Source: UBA11346 sp038318565 (GTDB taxonomy: Bacteria; Planctomycetota; UBA11346). Taken from it: 64,000 nt of DNA. The DNA is taken from contig JBBQCI010000002.1 of NCBI GenBank assembly GCA_038318565.1, positions 1-64,000 on the forward strand. The letters run 5' to 3'. The notes beneath the pieces were generated by a model. That model saw only the letters and a program-made list of their open reading frames with translations, ran no database searches and was not told the origin of the DNA. Every line of letters begins with the position of its first letter. Positions within the stretch are counted from its first letter, which is position 1. The position numbers and the translations under genes were made by a program. This document shows, piece after piece, positions 33,993 to 44,922 of this stretch.

Positions 33993-36020
33993 CTACAGCG
34001 TGTGTCGGACGGATTGGATCGCATGCACCAGTTCGGCCAGACGGAACGGCTTCTGGACGAAGGCGACCCGCGGTTCGCCGGGCAGTTCGGTGCGCGTGCG
34101 GTCGCGTGTAAAGCCGCTGCAGAAGACCACCGGAAGATCCTTACGCGCTGCGCGCAATCCTCGGAAGCAGCCCAGACCGTCGAGCCGGGGCATGATCGAG
34201 TCGACCACCGCCAGGCTGAAGGACGCAGGATTCTCCTGGAACCGCTGGATACCTTCCTCGCCATCGCGGGCATGCACGACTTGCCAGCCCATCGAGGCGA
34301 GCAGTTCACCGGTGGACTGGCGGACCAGATCTTCGTCGTCGACCAACAGTACCTTGCCGACCATGGCCGTCTGGGTCACCCGGTCGGTGGGTGGATCGGA
34401 TGCGACGCCGGTCAGTAGCGGCAGGCGGATGCGTATGATTGTACCCTTGCCTGGTGCCGTTTCAACGCGCACTGCGCCGCCGTGCTCCTGAATCGTCCCA
34501 TAGGCCGCTGCCAGCCCCAGTCCGGTGCCGGATCCTTGCATTTTCGTGGTAAAGAACGGCTCGAAGATGCGCGCTGCCGTGGCTGGATCCATACCCATGC
34601 CCGAGTCGGCCACCGTTAGTTGAACCAGTCGGCCCTGCAGGTTCCAGGTTTCATCGCGTTCACGGTCACTGACGGCATGCACGGTCACAGACAGAGTGCC
34701 ACCGCGCGGCATCGCATCGCAGGCATTCATGCACAGGTTAAGCACCATCGCCTGGAGCAGGCCCGGGTCGCCAGCCACCACCACCGAACCTGCACCCAGA
34801 TCGCGCCGCACGGCGATGCACCGATCGATCGACCGTTCCAGAATGACCAGTGCCTCTTCGACCGGCATGCGCAAGTCGATCTGGCGGCGTTGGACCGGAG
34901 CCTTGCGTGAGAAGGACAGCAGCTTGCGCGTCAGATCGGCGGCGCGGTCGGCTGATTGCACGACGGTCCGAATCAATCGCTGATGCGGAGAGTCCACGCC
35001 AAGTCGTGCTCCGAGCAGTTCGGCGGCGCCCATGATCCCGGCCAGCATATTGTTGAAATCGTGGGCGATCCCGCCGGCAAGCCTACCCAGGGCATCCATC
35101 TTCTCTGCCTGATGCAGCCGTTCCTGAGAGGTCACCAGGTCGGCGGCGATGTCCTGCCTGGACAGTTCGGCGGCGGCGCGCGGCGCGAAGATGGACATCA
35201 GATCGCGGATTGCCTCGGGATCCTCACGCATGGGTTGACGGGACAGGCTGGCGACGCAGCCGAGGACCTGGCCCAGAGCATCAAACAGGGGCACCGCGAC
35301 GAACCCCTGCGTCAGCAGGACTTGGCCGAGGGGATGATTGGGAAATGCTGCTGCAACGTTCGACGGATGTACCGAGGCTCTACCATGTCTAACCTCCAGG
35401 AACGGCGAATCGGCTATCGGCCAGGTGGTCATGTCTGGCAAAGGAATCCGCTTCCACACGGCGACGTGACGGGCGCGCTCGATCAATCCGTCGGTTTCGA
35501 AGCGGGCCACAAGGCAGAGATCTGCAGAGGTTGCTTCGCCGAGCGCCCGGACCAGCGTAGGCAATGACTCTGAACCGTGGGCACGGCCGACTACTCCGGC
35601 GACCGCCAGGATACGGTCACGGTAATGGCTCTGATCACTGACATCGCGGAGGATGCCGCGCAGCCGGGTTGGCCTGCCATGGGCATCCGGGGCTAGGCCA
35701 TGCAGGCGGGACTGGAGGCGCGTGACAGATCCGTCCGGATGAACGGTGCGGAAATGAAGGCTCGACTCGGCGTGGGAGCAGGCGGTCAGCTTGCTGCGGA
35801 CCCAGACCCTGTCTTCCGAATGGACGCACGCCATGAATGCCTCGAGGGTGCCGTCAAAGCTGCCAGTCGGTATCCGCAGGAGGCGTTCGAGGCCACATGG
35901 ACTAACGATCAGGCTGCTGGCGAGGTCGAGTTCCCACAAGGCGAGTCCATCACCGTTTTCAAATAGACTCAACCACGAGGTAGTATCGGAGTTGTTTGTG
36001 ATCGGGGTGTTCGGTTCCAC
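33993..36020 (-). CDS. Hybrid sensor histidine kinase with receiver domain
   Basis: A 675-aa signalling protein with no transmembrane segment. Order: PAS domain (about 20-130), GAF domain (about 140-290), HisKA dimerisation domain with His320 in GGIAHDFNNM, HATPase_c (about 385-535; N-box LNLCMNACDAM, ADSGMGMD, GTGLGLAAAYG), and a C-terminal receiver (about 553-675) whose acceptor is Asp607 in AVVDSIMP. It resembles soluble NtrB-like kinases (DFNN H-box) with a fused receiver. No output gene lies next to it; the neighbouring STAS protein is a speculative partner. The start is a GTG at 36020. Confidence 0.92.
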   Translation of the reverse strand: MEPNTPITNNSDTTSWLSLFENGDGLALWELDLASSLIVSPCGLERLLRIPTGSFDGTLEAFMACVHSEDRVWVRSKLTACSHAESSLHFRTVHPDGSVTRLQSRLHGLAPDAHGRPTRLRGILRDVSDQSHYRDRILAVAGVVGRAHGSESLPTLVRALGEATSADLCLVARFETDGLIERARHVAVWKRIPLPDMTTWPIADSPFLEVRHGRASVHPSNVAAAFPNHPLGQVLLTQGFVAVPLFDALGQVLGCVASLSRQPMREDPEAIRDLMSIFAPRAAAELSRQDIAADLVTSQERLHQAEKMDALGRLAGGIAHDFNNMLAGIMGAAELLGARLGVDSPHQRLIRTVVQSADRAADLTRKLLSFSRKAPVQRRQIDLRMPVEEALVILERSIDRCIAVRRDLGAGSVVVAGDPGLLQAMVLNLCMNACDAMPRGGTLSVTVHAVSDRERDETWNLQGRLVQLTVADSGMGMDPATAARIFEPFFTTKMQGSGTGLGLAAAYGTIQEHGGAVRVETAPGKGTIIRIRLPLLTGVASDPPTDRVTQTAMVGKVLLVDDEDLVRQSTGELLASMGWQVVHARDGEEGIQRFQENPASFSLAVVDSIMPRLDGLGCFRGLRAARKDLPVVFCSGFTRDRTRTELPGEPRVAFVQKPFRLAELVHAIQSVRHTL

Positions 36021-36429
36021 GACGTTCTATACCTGCCAGATAGACTTCGTGCTAGCGACAATGTCCGGCTTCCGGCCACATCCTATCCTAGAGTCCCTAA
36101 GGGCTGCGACGTTGATCCATTCCGGTAACATGCGTATTACCCATGATCTGCAGCGGCAGGGTTCATACCGAGTTCGAACCAAACTGAGTCAGGCCCCAAT
36201 GGTGGCCAGAGACGTGGCATCCTGGAAGAAGAATTCGGACAAAGCCAGCATGATGGACATCCGATCACTGCGTTCGAGGCCGATTTCGCAACCGACGCCG
36301 TTTACAGCGGCCCTTCCGGTCAGCGCGGTAAGGTCGATTCCGTTTCGACCGTGGCCACGGGTATGGCAGAGGAACAGTGCAACACGTCGGGCCATCCCGA
36401 TCCGCAGGCCAGAATTGGCTGAGTCACGC
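36021..36429. other. Spacer of about 410 bases with no gene seen
   Basis: Both strands hold short open frames but none shows family motifs or convincing codon use. It lies between the histidine kinase start and the STAS gene end, so it probably carries the kinase promoter on the - strand. Base composition is less GC-rich near 36000-36200. I cannot identify anything in it with confidence. Confidence 0.4.
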
Positions 36430-36894
36430 TCAGCGTTTCTGGTCGGCCATCCATTTCTCCACCGCCGCATCATCCGGTTGAGCGACGAAGAAATTGCTCA
36501 GGCCGAGCATGCGTAGGACGGTCATGGCGCGGGCATGCGGGTTGACCATCGCTAGCGGACCGGCCCCGCGTGGTGAGGACAGGCGAAGGAATTCCATCAG
36601 GCAGGCGATAGCACCGCTGCCCAGGTACGAGCACCGGCTGAGATCGACATAGGTACGCTGCGACGAATGGGCCTGCACCGCGCGTTGAATAGCAGCCATG
36701 GTCGCCGGCGGGACCGCAGCCGGAACGGGGCCATGGAACACCATGCACAGTCCTGGAGCGCGCGCCTCAAGACGGACCTCATAGGGCTGACCCTGATGCA
36801 GACCGCTGTAACGTGCAGCAGCGACAAGTTGGTCGTCCACGTCCATACTTATAGATTTAATCATGCGTTCATGCGGGGACAACGGGGATTGCAC
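36430..36894 (-). CDS. STAS-domain protein (anti-sigma-factor antagonist-like)
   Basis: A 154-aa cytoplasmic protein. A C-terminal STAS fold is recognisable from TYVDLSRCSYLGSGAIACLM (the phosphorylatable Ser region), followed by PLAMVNPHARAMTVLRMLGLSNFF. STAS proteins bind anti-sigma or kinase partners and are switched by serine phosphorylation. The N-terminal 60 residues are unrecognised. The start is a GTG at 36894 behind a good AGGTGAGGA; ATGs at 36864 or 36846 have no ribosome site. It is divergent from asd and near a hybrid kinase, but a direct link is not shown. Confidence 0.78.
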   Translation of the reverse strand: MQSPLSPHERMIKSISMDVDDQLVAAARYSGLHQGQPYEVRLEARAPGLCMVFHGPVPAAVPPATMAAIQRAVQAHSSQRTYVDLSRCSYLGSGAIACLMEFLRLSSPRGAGPLAMVNPHARAMTVLRMLGLSNFFVAQPDDAAVEKWMADQKR

Positions 36895-36971
36895 TCCTCA
36901 CCTGCAGGCTCCTTGCGACACCCGGACGGGCTAATAGCCTCCCGCCGCCCGACACGGGTAGGAGAACCGCC

Positions 36972-38015
36972 ATGGCCTTCAAGGTCGCGATCGTTGGTGC
37001 CACCGGTGCCGTTGGTGTCGAATTCATGCAGGTGCTCGAACGTCGCAATTTCCCCGTCTCCCAGCTGACACTGCTGGCCAGTAAGCGCTCGGCCGGCACC
37101 AAGCTGCAGTTCCGGGGCCAGGACATCACGGTCACCGAACTCACCAGTGACTCGTTCAAGGGCCACGACCTTGCGCTGTTCAGCGCCGGCTCGCCGGTGT
37201 CGAAGCAGTACCGTGAGGCCTGCACCTCGGCTGGTTGCCTGATGGTCGACAACAGCAGCGCTTTTCGCATGGAGGACGGGGTGCCCCTGGTCGTCCCCGA
37301 AGTGAACCCGCAGGAGGCGGCCAAGGCGCTGCAGAAGAACGGCGGCAAGGGTGTCATCGCCAACCCCAACTGCGTGACCATCATCGCGTTGGTCGTTCTC
37401 GCCCCGCTGCACCGAGAGGCTGGCATCAAGCGCCTGGTTGCGGCGACCTACCAGGCTTCGTCCGGCGCCGGTCATGCAGCCATGGTCGAACTGCAGGAAG
37501 GCACCCGCGCTTTTCTCGACGGCAAGCCGTTCACCCCAAAAGTGATCCCGATCCCGTACGCTTTCAACCTGTTCCCGCACAACAGTCCGTGGATGGATGA
37601 CCAGGGCTACTGCGAAGAGGAACTGAAGCTGCTCAAGGAAGGCCACAAGATCCTTGGCGACACCAGTCCGCGCATCACCGCGACGTGCGTGCGCGTGCCA
37701 ATCCTGCGAGCCCACTCCGAGGCCCTGAATGTCGAGTTCGTCAAACCGCTGAGCGTCGCCCGCGCCTACGAGATCCTGCGTAGTGCACCCGGCGTACGCG
37801 TGGTCGAGGACCGGGCCAAGAACCGCTGGCCGATGCCGCTCGACGTCGCAGGCAAAGACGACGTCCAGGTCGGCCGCATTCGCGTCGACCAATCGAATCC
37901 CAACACTCTCGATTTCTGGGTGGTTGGCGACCAGCTTCTGAAGGGCGCTGCACTGAACGCCGTGCAGTGCGCCGAGCTGGCCCTGGTCGGCAAAGTCGCC
38001 CCCAACGCATCCTGA
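36972..38015 (+). CDS. asd: Aspartate-semialdehyde dehydrogenase
   Basis: Cytoplasmic enzyme reducing aspartyl-phosphate to aspartate semialdehyde with NADPH, the branch point to Lys/DAP, Met and Thr. The 347-aa length and motifs fit bacterial Asd: VAIVGATGAVGVEFMQVLE, the nucleophile Cys134 in ANPNC, and the late RVPILRAHSEA segment. AGGAG lies just before ATG 36972. It ends at a very strong hairpin at 38031. No other lysine gene adjoins it. Confidence 0.95.
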   Translation: MAFKVAIVGATGAVGVEFMQVLERRNFPVSQLTLLASKRSAGTKLQFRGQDITVTELTSDSFKGHDLALFSAGSPVSKQYREACTSAGCLMVDNSSAFRMEDGVPLVVPEVNPQEAAKALQKNGGKGVIANPNCVTIIALVVLAPLHREAGIKRLVAATYQASSGAGHAAMVELQEGTRAFLDGKPFTPKVIPIPYAFNLFPHNSPWMDDQGYCEEELKLLKEGHKILGDTSPRITATCVRVPILRAHSEALNVEFVKPLSVARAYEILRSAPGVRVVEDRAKNRWPMPLDVAGKDDVQVGRIRVDQSNPNTLDFWVVGDQLLKGAALNAVQCAELALVGKVAPNAS

Positions 38016-38030
38016 TTTGGACGGCTGGTA

Positions 38031-38079
38031 CCGAAACGCACACAGCCGGCCGCAATGCGGCCGGCTGTGTGCGTTTCGG
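38031..38079. terminator. 23-bp perfect hairpin, bidirectional terminator
   Basis: Positions 38031-38053 pair perfectly with 38057-38079 across an AAT loop; arm ends are CCGAAACGC and GCGTTTCGG. It lies 16 nt after the asd stop and 15 nt before the rhodanese stop, so it can end both convergent transcripts. The length and perfection of the stem are unusual. Confidence 0.8.
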
Positions 38080-38093
38080 AGAAGATCCCGGGT

Positions 38094-38510
38094 TTACTGA
38101 GCGACCGGTTCCAGCTTTTCGCCGGCCTCTGTCCAGCCCTTCAGGCCACCGCTGAAGTGCTTCACATTGGTGTAGCCAAGCTTAGCCACTGCATCAGCAG
38201 CCTCTTTCCAGGCGCCGCACTTGGGGCCGCCACAATAAGCGATGATCAGGGCGGCCTTGTCGGCCGGCAGGTTCTTGGCCAGCGTCTTCTCGTTGGCGGC
38301 GAAATCGATCGCTCCGGGGATATGCCCCTTGGCGAACGAGGCGCTGCCGTTGGCGTCAATCAGGACGGCGGTCTTGGCGCCGATTGCGGATTTCAGATCA
38401 GCGACCGCGACGTCAGCCACCACGGCAGTCGAATGCTCGCAGGCGCAGGCCGATAGCGTGACGGCGGTGCCGCCGAGAATGAGCAGGCTGGAGATGAGGA
38501 TGCGGTTCAT
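38094..38510 (-). CDS. Periplasmic rhodanese-like lipoprotein
   Basis: A 138-aa secreted rhodanese-fold protein. The signal peptide ends in a lipobox-like LSAC (Cys22). The single rhodanese domain shows VLIDANG, a GHIPGAIDF segment, and the active-site loop CGGPKCGAW with Cys93. The loop differs from the usual CxxGxR but keeps the nucleophile. Sulfur transfer or thiol redox handling in the periplasm is likely. AAGGAACC precedes the ATG. It converges on asd and follows leuA on the same strand by about 75 nt. Confidence 0.85.
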   Translation of the reverse strand: MNRILISSLLILGGTAVTLSACACEHSTAVVADVAVADLKSAIGAKTAVLIDANGSASFAKGHIPGAIDFAANEKTLAKNLPADKAALIIAYCGGPKCGAWKEAADAVAKLGYTNVKHFSGGLKGWTEAGEKLEPVAQ

Positions 38511-38584
38511 GTTGGTTCCTTATCGGTAGTATATTCCCCCGGGCGTGGAAGCACCCACCACGGGGTCATCCTTGTACGGTGGAC

Positions 38585-40120
<1,536 letters not shown>

Positions 40121-40128
40121 GGCTGTTG

Positions 40129-40145
40129 CGCGGGCGGTGCCCGCG
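40129..40145 (-). promoter_or_regulatory. GC-rich hairpin just upstream of leuA
   Basis: CGCGGGC (40129-40135) and GCCCGCG (40139-40145) form a 7-bp stem with a 3-nt loop, 8 nt before the leuA start codon. In this position it would mask any ribosome site and could tune translation. No leader peptide with Leu codons was found nearby. Confidence 0.35.
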
Positions 40146-40423
40146 ACTTTCTGGGAACTACTGGTTATGCGAAGGATGCTGGCATGACCGCACCAGCGCG
40201 GACGGGTCCCGGACCAACGAGGTCAGAACCCGTGGGTAAGTCGAAGCACCAGAAGTACAGATGGAGCGCGCATTGCCCTGGCACTATGGGCGACAGCAGC
40301 AAGGATCAAGTCCTGGGTGGCGGCTATTTTCTGCTAGTTTGAGTCGCGCTGATATCTCGCAGGGAGGTGTAGCTGGGTGTAGCTAACAGCAGGCGAACAT
40401 GCGATTGCAGCCCAGGCGCTGTG

Positions 40424-40490
40424 TGCATACGAGTGTCTGGCTATCCAGACACCTCTACTGGTTGCTTTCCTCTGGTGGGGGAGGTATGCA
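40424..40490 (+). ncRNA. Possible structured leader element of the MoxR operon
   Basis: TGCATAC (40424-40430) pairs with GTATGCA (40484-40490). Inside this closing stem lies a perfect 8-bp hairpin GTGTCTGG/CCAGACAC (40433-40440, 40445-40452) and a smaller CCTC/GAGG stem (40469-40472, 40481-40484, sharing one base). Together they form a three-way junction about 50 nt before the first gene of the operon. I match it to no known riboswitch. It may be a leader element or chance. The rest of 40146-40423 shows no gene. Confidence 0.3.
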
Positions 40491-40538
40491 GGCCTTTCGA
40501 ACCCGAACGTTCGACCACCGTTCATCACGGAGTTGTCC

Positions 40539-43052
40539 ATGCGTCTTCTCTTCTGTGTCGTGCCCTGCCTGACCGCACTTGCGGCCGCCTCGCTATGCGC
40601 TGCCGATCCGCCGCTGCCGATGGCCGCTCCGACGACGGTGGCCTCCGATGCGGAACGCGCTGCAATTACCCGGGTCGTGGAGGCACTGATTGCTGGAGGC
40701 GCTCCTGATTCACGCGGAGCCACGGTGATTCTGGGCGAGGTAGTGGTCGCCGAGCCTGCCCCTGAAACGAAAAGCAGCGTTTCACGCGAATACAGCGGCT
40801 TCGATGAACGAGTCTCCAACGGCGAAAAGAAGGTTACCTATCGTGGTTGCCATCTGTTGCTCGCTGACGGCCGCTGGCTGATGCAGTTGAGTCGTCTGGT
40901 CGCGCCAATCGCCCAGCGAACGATTACGCCATCTGCCGAGGCCAAACACGTACCCCCAGCACGATTGCTGGAGACCCTTGCTGCTCAGCCACCAGGACGT
41001 TCCTGGGACGCAGATGACAACAAGGAATGGCTGGATGTCTTCACTCCCGAATCGCGACAGCGCGTCGAAGCCACGCAAGCGATGGCCAAATCGTTCATGT
41101 CATTGCAGTTTCAATGGGGAGGGGGATTGGCGCTCCCGCTGCTGCATCGTGCCGGCGTTCCTGGCTGTAATGAGATGATGCTGCTCAGTGGTATGTCGCA
41201 GATATGGCCCTGGTATAATAAGAGGATCGATCATACCGGGCCGCTCATCCTGGATTCCAGTGGCGGTCACTATGACAACTGGGGGGGCCAGGATGGTGAT
41301 GATTCGTCGGATAAACAAGAGGACCCCGAGACGTGGATGACGAAACACAAAGGCACCATCACTCTCCCTGATCCAACACCGGTTCTGAATCTGCAGATCG
41401 CCGGCTGGTTTCGCGGCCTACTGCTCGATGAGCGGAGTCGAGATGCTTTTGCCATCAGTACTGAGCAAGCGGCCAAGCAAGTGCTCGTGTTCACGCCAGA
41501 GAGCCAGCGTGCCTCGGTCAAAGCCGAATTGGATCTGTTGATTGCTGCGCAAGCGCTGCCGAAGAAGGCGCCGGCGGGAGCCGATCTGGCGGTCAAGTTG
41601 CAGTCTTGGCAGACGGAGGGGCGTCGCGGTGGTGGTTCCTACGGCGGCCCAACCGACGAGGAAAGCGATGGCGCTGAGGCGCAGCTTCCGGACGAGGCGA
41701 TTATCGCACAAATGCCTGCAGAAATACAGGAGGATTACCGCCAAAAGCTCGAACAGCGAGCAGCCTGGCGTCCAACCGAGACGGACGTGCCCGGGTTGAT
41801 CGCACTGCTCGACGATGCGCGTCCAAGCCGCTGGATCGACGGACGCACGTCACGGACTGTTGGCGACAACGCCTTACGCGCTCTTTATACCGCGATGCGT
41901 GTCGATCCGCGTCTATTGGTTGGGCACAACCCGTTGACGCCGTGGACAACTGCCGAGCGTACCGCCAGCGCCGCCGCCATCAGCACCTGGTGGAAAGGAC
42001 TCGGAGGCAAGCCGATGAACGAAGGTATCATTGATGCCATCGAGCGTCTGCCATTGGGCGCCGCCGCTTCACTGATTGCCAAGCGCAAGCCCGACGAGCG
42101 TGCACCGTTGCTTGATCGCATTGCCAAGGCGTTGCCGGCTACACCGGGCAAGGATATCACCGGCACGGCGGTGTCCCAATTGCTGGTGGTTGCTGAATCC
42201 CATCCAGGCATCGCCAGTAAGATTGGGTCCTGGCCGGTTACCGGGAAACTACGCCCCTTGCTGGCCGTGTGGAATGATGGCCAGAATCGTCCAGGAGAGC
42301 TTGATAAGCTGCTCGACGAACTGATTGCTGCCGGTAACGCCGACGACCAGTCAGCGGGGTTGCTCAACATGGGGCTGAAGTACAGCATGCTTCACGCATC
42401 GCCGGCCCGTCTGCAGCGCTGTCTGGCTTTGGCCGCCGGCCCGGTTGCCGATCGTCGCACCTGGGCTGTGCTCGGTGCTGCTGGCGAGCAGAACAGTTAT
42501 TACGACGCATCGTGGATGGCTGTCGAGCAGCTCAGCCAGGGCAACAAGCGTAGGTTTAACCGTAGTGGCCGAGCGGGGAATAATCCGGATCCGAGCCGGG
42601 CCATCGCTTTGGCTGTGACCTGCACCATGCTGGCCGACCGCCGACCCATCGGTGACAGCATCTGCACGATAGATGTGCAGGAGCGGGGAGAATGGGCTCA
42701 GCTGAAGGTGCCCGGCCTCTCAGTGGGCGTTCAACTCAAGGACTCGCAGGAGGAGACGCCAGAGGGTACGGCCGAATTAAAGCCAGCCGAACAGAAGCCG
42801 AAGCTCAGCCCCACTGGCCTGCGCGTCTGTGACGTTGCCTTTCAAGTTGCACGCACGTTATCGTGGCGCATTGGCGAACACGAACTGGGCAATGCGACGA
42901 TGGATCTGTGGGCAGAGGCAACGACAAGGGATACCGCCTTACGCCCCTTGGCCGATGCATTTGGCGACAAAGCGCGGGCTGATCTCGCCGCCGCCAAGTT
43001 GCCAGACGTCCTGCCAGTTGCTGCTCCTGTCGACGTCAAAGCTCTGTTCTGA
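40539..43052 (+). CDS. Secreted protein of unknown function, 837 aa, first gene of the MoxR operon
   Basis: ATG 40539 has GGAG 6 nt upstream (an in-frame TTG at 40533 is less likely). A signal peptide (LLFCVVPCLTALAAASLCAADP) is followed by a soluble, largely helical protein with a Gly/acidic linker (GRRGGGSYGGPTDEESDG, about 360-380) in the middle. Tandem helical segments in the second half (ALYTAMR, LIAKRKPDER, LLDRIAKALP) are suggestive of HEAT-like repeats. No catalytic motif is seen. As first cistron, 11 nt ahead of moxR, it is a candidate client or scaffold for the MoxR machine. Function unknown. Confidence 0.7.
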   Translation: MRLLFCVVPCLTALAAASLCAADPPLPMAAPTTVASDAERAAITRVVEALIAGGAPDSRGATVILGEVVVAEPAPETKSSVSREYSGFDERVSNGEKKVTYRGCHLLLADGRWLMQLSRLVAPIAQRTITPSAEAKHVPPARLLETLAAQPPGRSWDADDNKEWLDVFTPESRQRVEATQAMAKSFMSLQFQWGGGLALPLLHRAGVPGCNEMMLLSGMSQIWPWYNKRIDHTGPLILDSSGGHYDNWGGQDGDDSSDKQEDPETWMTKHKGTITLPDPTPVLNLQIAGWFRGLLLDERSRDAFAISTEQAAKQVLVFTPESQRASVKAELDLLIAAQALPKKAPAGADLAVKLQSWQTEGRRGGGSYGGPTDEESDGAEAQLPDEAIIAQMPAEIQEDYRQKLEQRAAWRPTETDVPGLIALLDDARPSRWIDGRTSRTVGDNALRALYTAMRVDPRLLVGHNPLTPWTTAERTASAAAISTWWKGLGGKPMNEGIIDAIERLPLGAAASLIAKRKPDERAPLLDRIAKALPATPGKDITGTAVSQLLVVAESHPGIASKIGSWPVTGKLRPLLAVWNDGQNRPGELDKLLDELIAAGNADDQSAGLLNMGLKYSMLHASPARLQRCLALAAGPVADRRTWAVLGAAGEQNSYYDASWMAVEQLSQGNKRRFNRSGRAGNNPDPSRAIALAVTCTMLADRRPIGDSICTIDVQERGEWAQLKVPGLSVGVQLKDSQEETPEGTAELKPAEQKPKLSPTGLRVCDVAFQVARTLSWRIGEHELGNATMDLWAEATTRDTALRPLADAFGDKARADLAAAKLPDVLPVAAPVDVKALF

Positions 43053-43063
43053 ACGGGAACCAC

Positions 43064-44038
43064 ATGACCGATCTTGCCACTCTCGCCCAACTCGCTGAAA
43101 CGGATGCCCGTCTGCGTGCCGCCGTCGCCCGTCGGGTGATCGGCCAAGCCGCTACGGTCGATGCCGTTCTGACGTCGCTATTCGCTGGAGGCCACTCCTT
43201 GTTAGTCGGTGCGCCGGGTCTGGCCAAGACCCTGCTTGTCTCGACCCTGTGCGAGGCGTTGGGCTGGCGTTTCAAGCGCATTCAGTTCACGCCCGATCTG
43301 ATGCCCGCCGATGTGCTCGGTAGCGAGGTGTTGCGCGAAGATCGCGCCAGCGGCGCACGTAGCCTGGAATACGTACCCGGTCCGGTGTTCGCCAACCTGG
43401 TTTTGGCCGACGAGATCAACCGCACACCGCCTAAGACCCAGGCCGCGATGCTCGAAGCGATGCAGGAGCGTTCGGTCACGGTTGGCGGCCACACCCGCAA
43501 CCTGCCGCGTCCGTTCCATGTCCTCGCAACACAAAATCCGATTGAACAGGAAGGCACCTATCCACTGCCCGAGGCCCAGCTCGACCGCTTCCTGCTCGCC
43601 GTACCGGTGGAGTACCCCGGGCGAGACGAGGAACTGGCCATTGCCGCACTCGACCTGACTGCTCGTCCGAACATCAATCCGGTGATTGGGATCGAAGAGT
43701 TCCTGCAGCTGACTGCGCTGGTTGCGCGCCTGCCGGTTCCGGAGACCGCGGTTGCCTACGCCGTCGATCTGTGTCGTGCCACCCGTCCGCAAGGCGGTGA
43801 CTCCTGGGTACGCGAAAACGTCGCCTGGGGCGCTGGGCCACGCGCCGCCCAAGCGTTGGTCGCCTGTGCCCGCGCGCGTGCGGCACGAGCCGGCCGGCCA
43901 GCGGCTGAATTGGCGGATGTGCGCGCCGTCGCGCCACTCGTTCTCGCCCATCGCCTGGTGCCCAGCTTCCAGGCCGCTGGCTCCGGCCTCGACGGCCGCG
44001 CCATTGCCGGTCGCATTCTGGAGCAGGTCAAGCCCTGA
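43064..44038 (+). CDS. MoxR family AAA+ ATPase
   Basis: A 324-aa cytoplasmic AAA+ chaperone-like ATPase. Walker A GAPGLAKT (about 49-56), Walker B LVLADEINRTPPKTQ, sensor 1 VLATQNPIEQEGTYPLPEAQLDRF and the C-terminal lid are intact. MoxR ATPases remodel VWA-domain partners, often metallating or maturing periplasmic or membrane complexes. Here the DUF58 and two VWA genes follow directly, the standard gene order. Its stop shares one base with the DUF58 start (TGATG). Confidence 0.93.
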   Translation: MTDLATLAQLAETDARLRAAVARRVIGQAATVDAVLTSLFAGGHSLLVGAPGLAKTLLVSTLCEALGWRFKRIQFTPDLMPADVLGSEVLREDRASGARSLEYVPGPVFANLVLADEINRTPPKTQAAMLEAMQERSVTVGGHTRNLPRPFHVLATQNPIEQEGTYPLPEAQLDRFLLAVPVEYPGRDEELAIAALDLTARPNINPVIGIEEFLQLTALVARLPVPETAVAYAVDLCRATRPQGGDSWVRENVAWGAGPRAAQALVACARARAARAGRPAAELADVRAVAPLVLAHRLVPSFQAAGSGLDGRAIAGRILEQVKP

Positions 44039-44922
44039 TGCCACTGAGCGCCCAGCATGTCCCGCGGCTGCCGGCGGCAGCTCTGGAACTGGCAGCCCGT
44101 CGCGCCCTTGAGGGTCGGCGTGGCGGGCGGCATCGTTCGCCCTTTCATGGCTCGGCCGTGGAATTCAGCGACCATCGAGCTTATCAAGCGGGCGACGATC
44201 TTCGCCACATGGATTGGCGTATTCTGGCGCGACGCGACCAGATGCTCACCAGACGTTACCGCGAAGAGCGATCCTTGCCGGTGGTCCTGCTGCTCGACAG
44301 CTCAGCGTCAATGGACTGGGGCGATCCGTCAAAGCTGCAACATGCCACCATCTGCCTCGCCGCGCTCGGCCTGTTGGCGCTCACACAGGGCGACGAGGTC
44401 CGAATCGCAGCCGGTGCCAATGCCGTAGCGGCAATCGCCGAACCCCTGTGCGGCGAAGGATCGACCAGCGAGATGTGCCGCCGTCTTGCAGCCGCCTCTG
44501 CTGGCCCGGGCGATCCCGCACGGATCGTCTCCTCGTGCGCGGCGCATCTTCCACGTCGGCATTTACTGGTCGTTGCTAGCGACTTGCTTGACAGTGATCC
44601 AGCCGAACTCGCCCGCGCGTTCGGGGCGGCGCATGCACGTGGGCATGAATGCGCCGTGTTGCAGATCCTGACCCGGGCTGAAATCGATCTACCCGCCGCT
44701 TGGGGAGCCTGTGCAATCAGCGATCCAGAAGGTCGCACGACTGCCTTCGCCTGCGATGCTGGCGCCGCCAAGCGCGCCTACGACCTCGCCATCCGAGCCC
44801 ATGTCGATGCGTGCGCCCGAGCTTGCGCTGCCGCCCGCGCTGATCATCGCCTCGCCGTTTCCGATGAACCGGCTGCCGCCACCATCGGCCGTTGGCTGGC
44901 TACACGGAGGGCGCGTCGATGA
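44038..44922 (+). CDS. DUF58 domain protein
   Basis: A 294-aa soluble protein. DUF58 hallmark sequence: GRRGGRHRSPFHGSAVEFSD, then YQAGDDLRHMDWRILARRDQ and LTRRYREE. A VWA-like fold with DSSASM (MIDAS type) follows. DUF58 proteins are the usual partner of MoxR ATPases and are proposed to couple them to membrane VWA proteins. Start ATG 44038 overlaps the moxR stop; its own stop overlaps the next gene by 4 nt. Confidence 0.9.
   Translation: MPLSAQHVPRLPAAALELAARRALEGRRGGRHRSPFHGSAVEFSDHRAYQAGDDLRHMDWRILARRDQMLTRRYREERSLPVVLLLDSSASMDWGDPSKLQHATICLAALGLLALTQGDEVRIAAGANAVAAIAEPLCGEGSTSEMCRRLAAASAGPGDPARIVSSCAAHLPRRHLLVVASDLLDSDPAELARAFGAAHARGHECAVLQILTRAEIDLPAAWGACAISDPEGRTTAFACDAGAAKRAYDLAIRAHVDACARACAAARADHRLAVSDEPAAATIGRWLATRRARR

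Noticed and set aside
36189..36473. Short antisense frame in the spacer before the STAS gene (94 codons)
   Set aside because: No motifs, overlaps the STAS gene end, and no ribosome site; treated as chance.
40370..40440. Peptide words resembling Nextera adapter translations (VSYTQLHLP on -, MCIRV on +)
   Set aside because: The underlying bases differ from the adapter sequence (CTGTCTCTTATACACATCT), so this is a coincidence, not contamination.
40491..40522. Short TTCGA-containing words that look like a tRNA T-arm
   Set aside because: No acceptor stem, D-arm or anticodon arm can be built around them.
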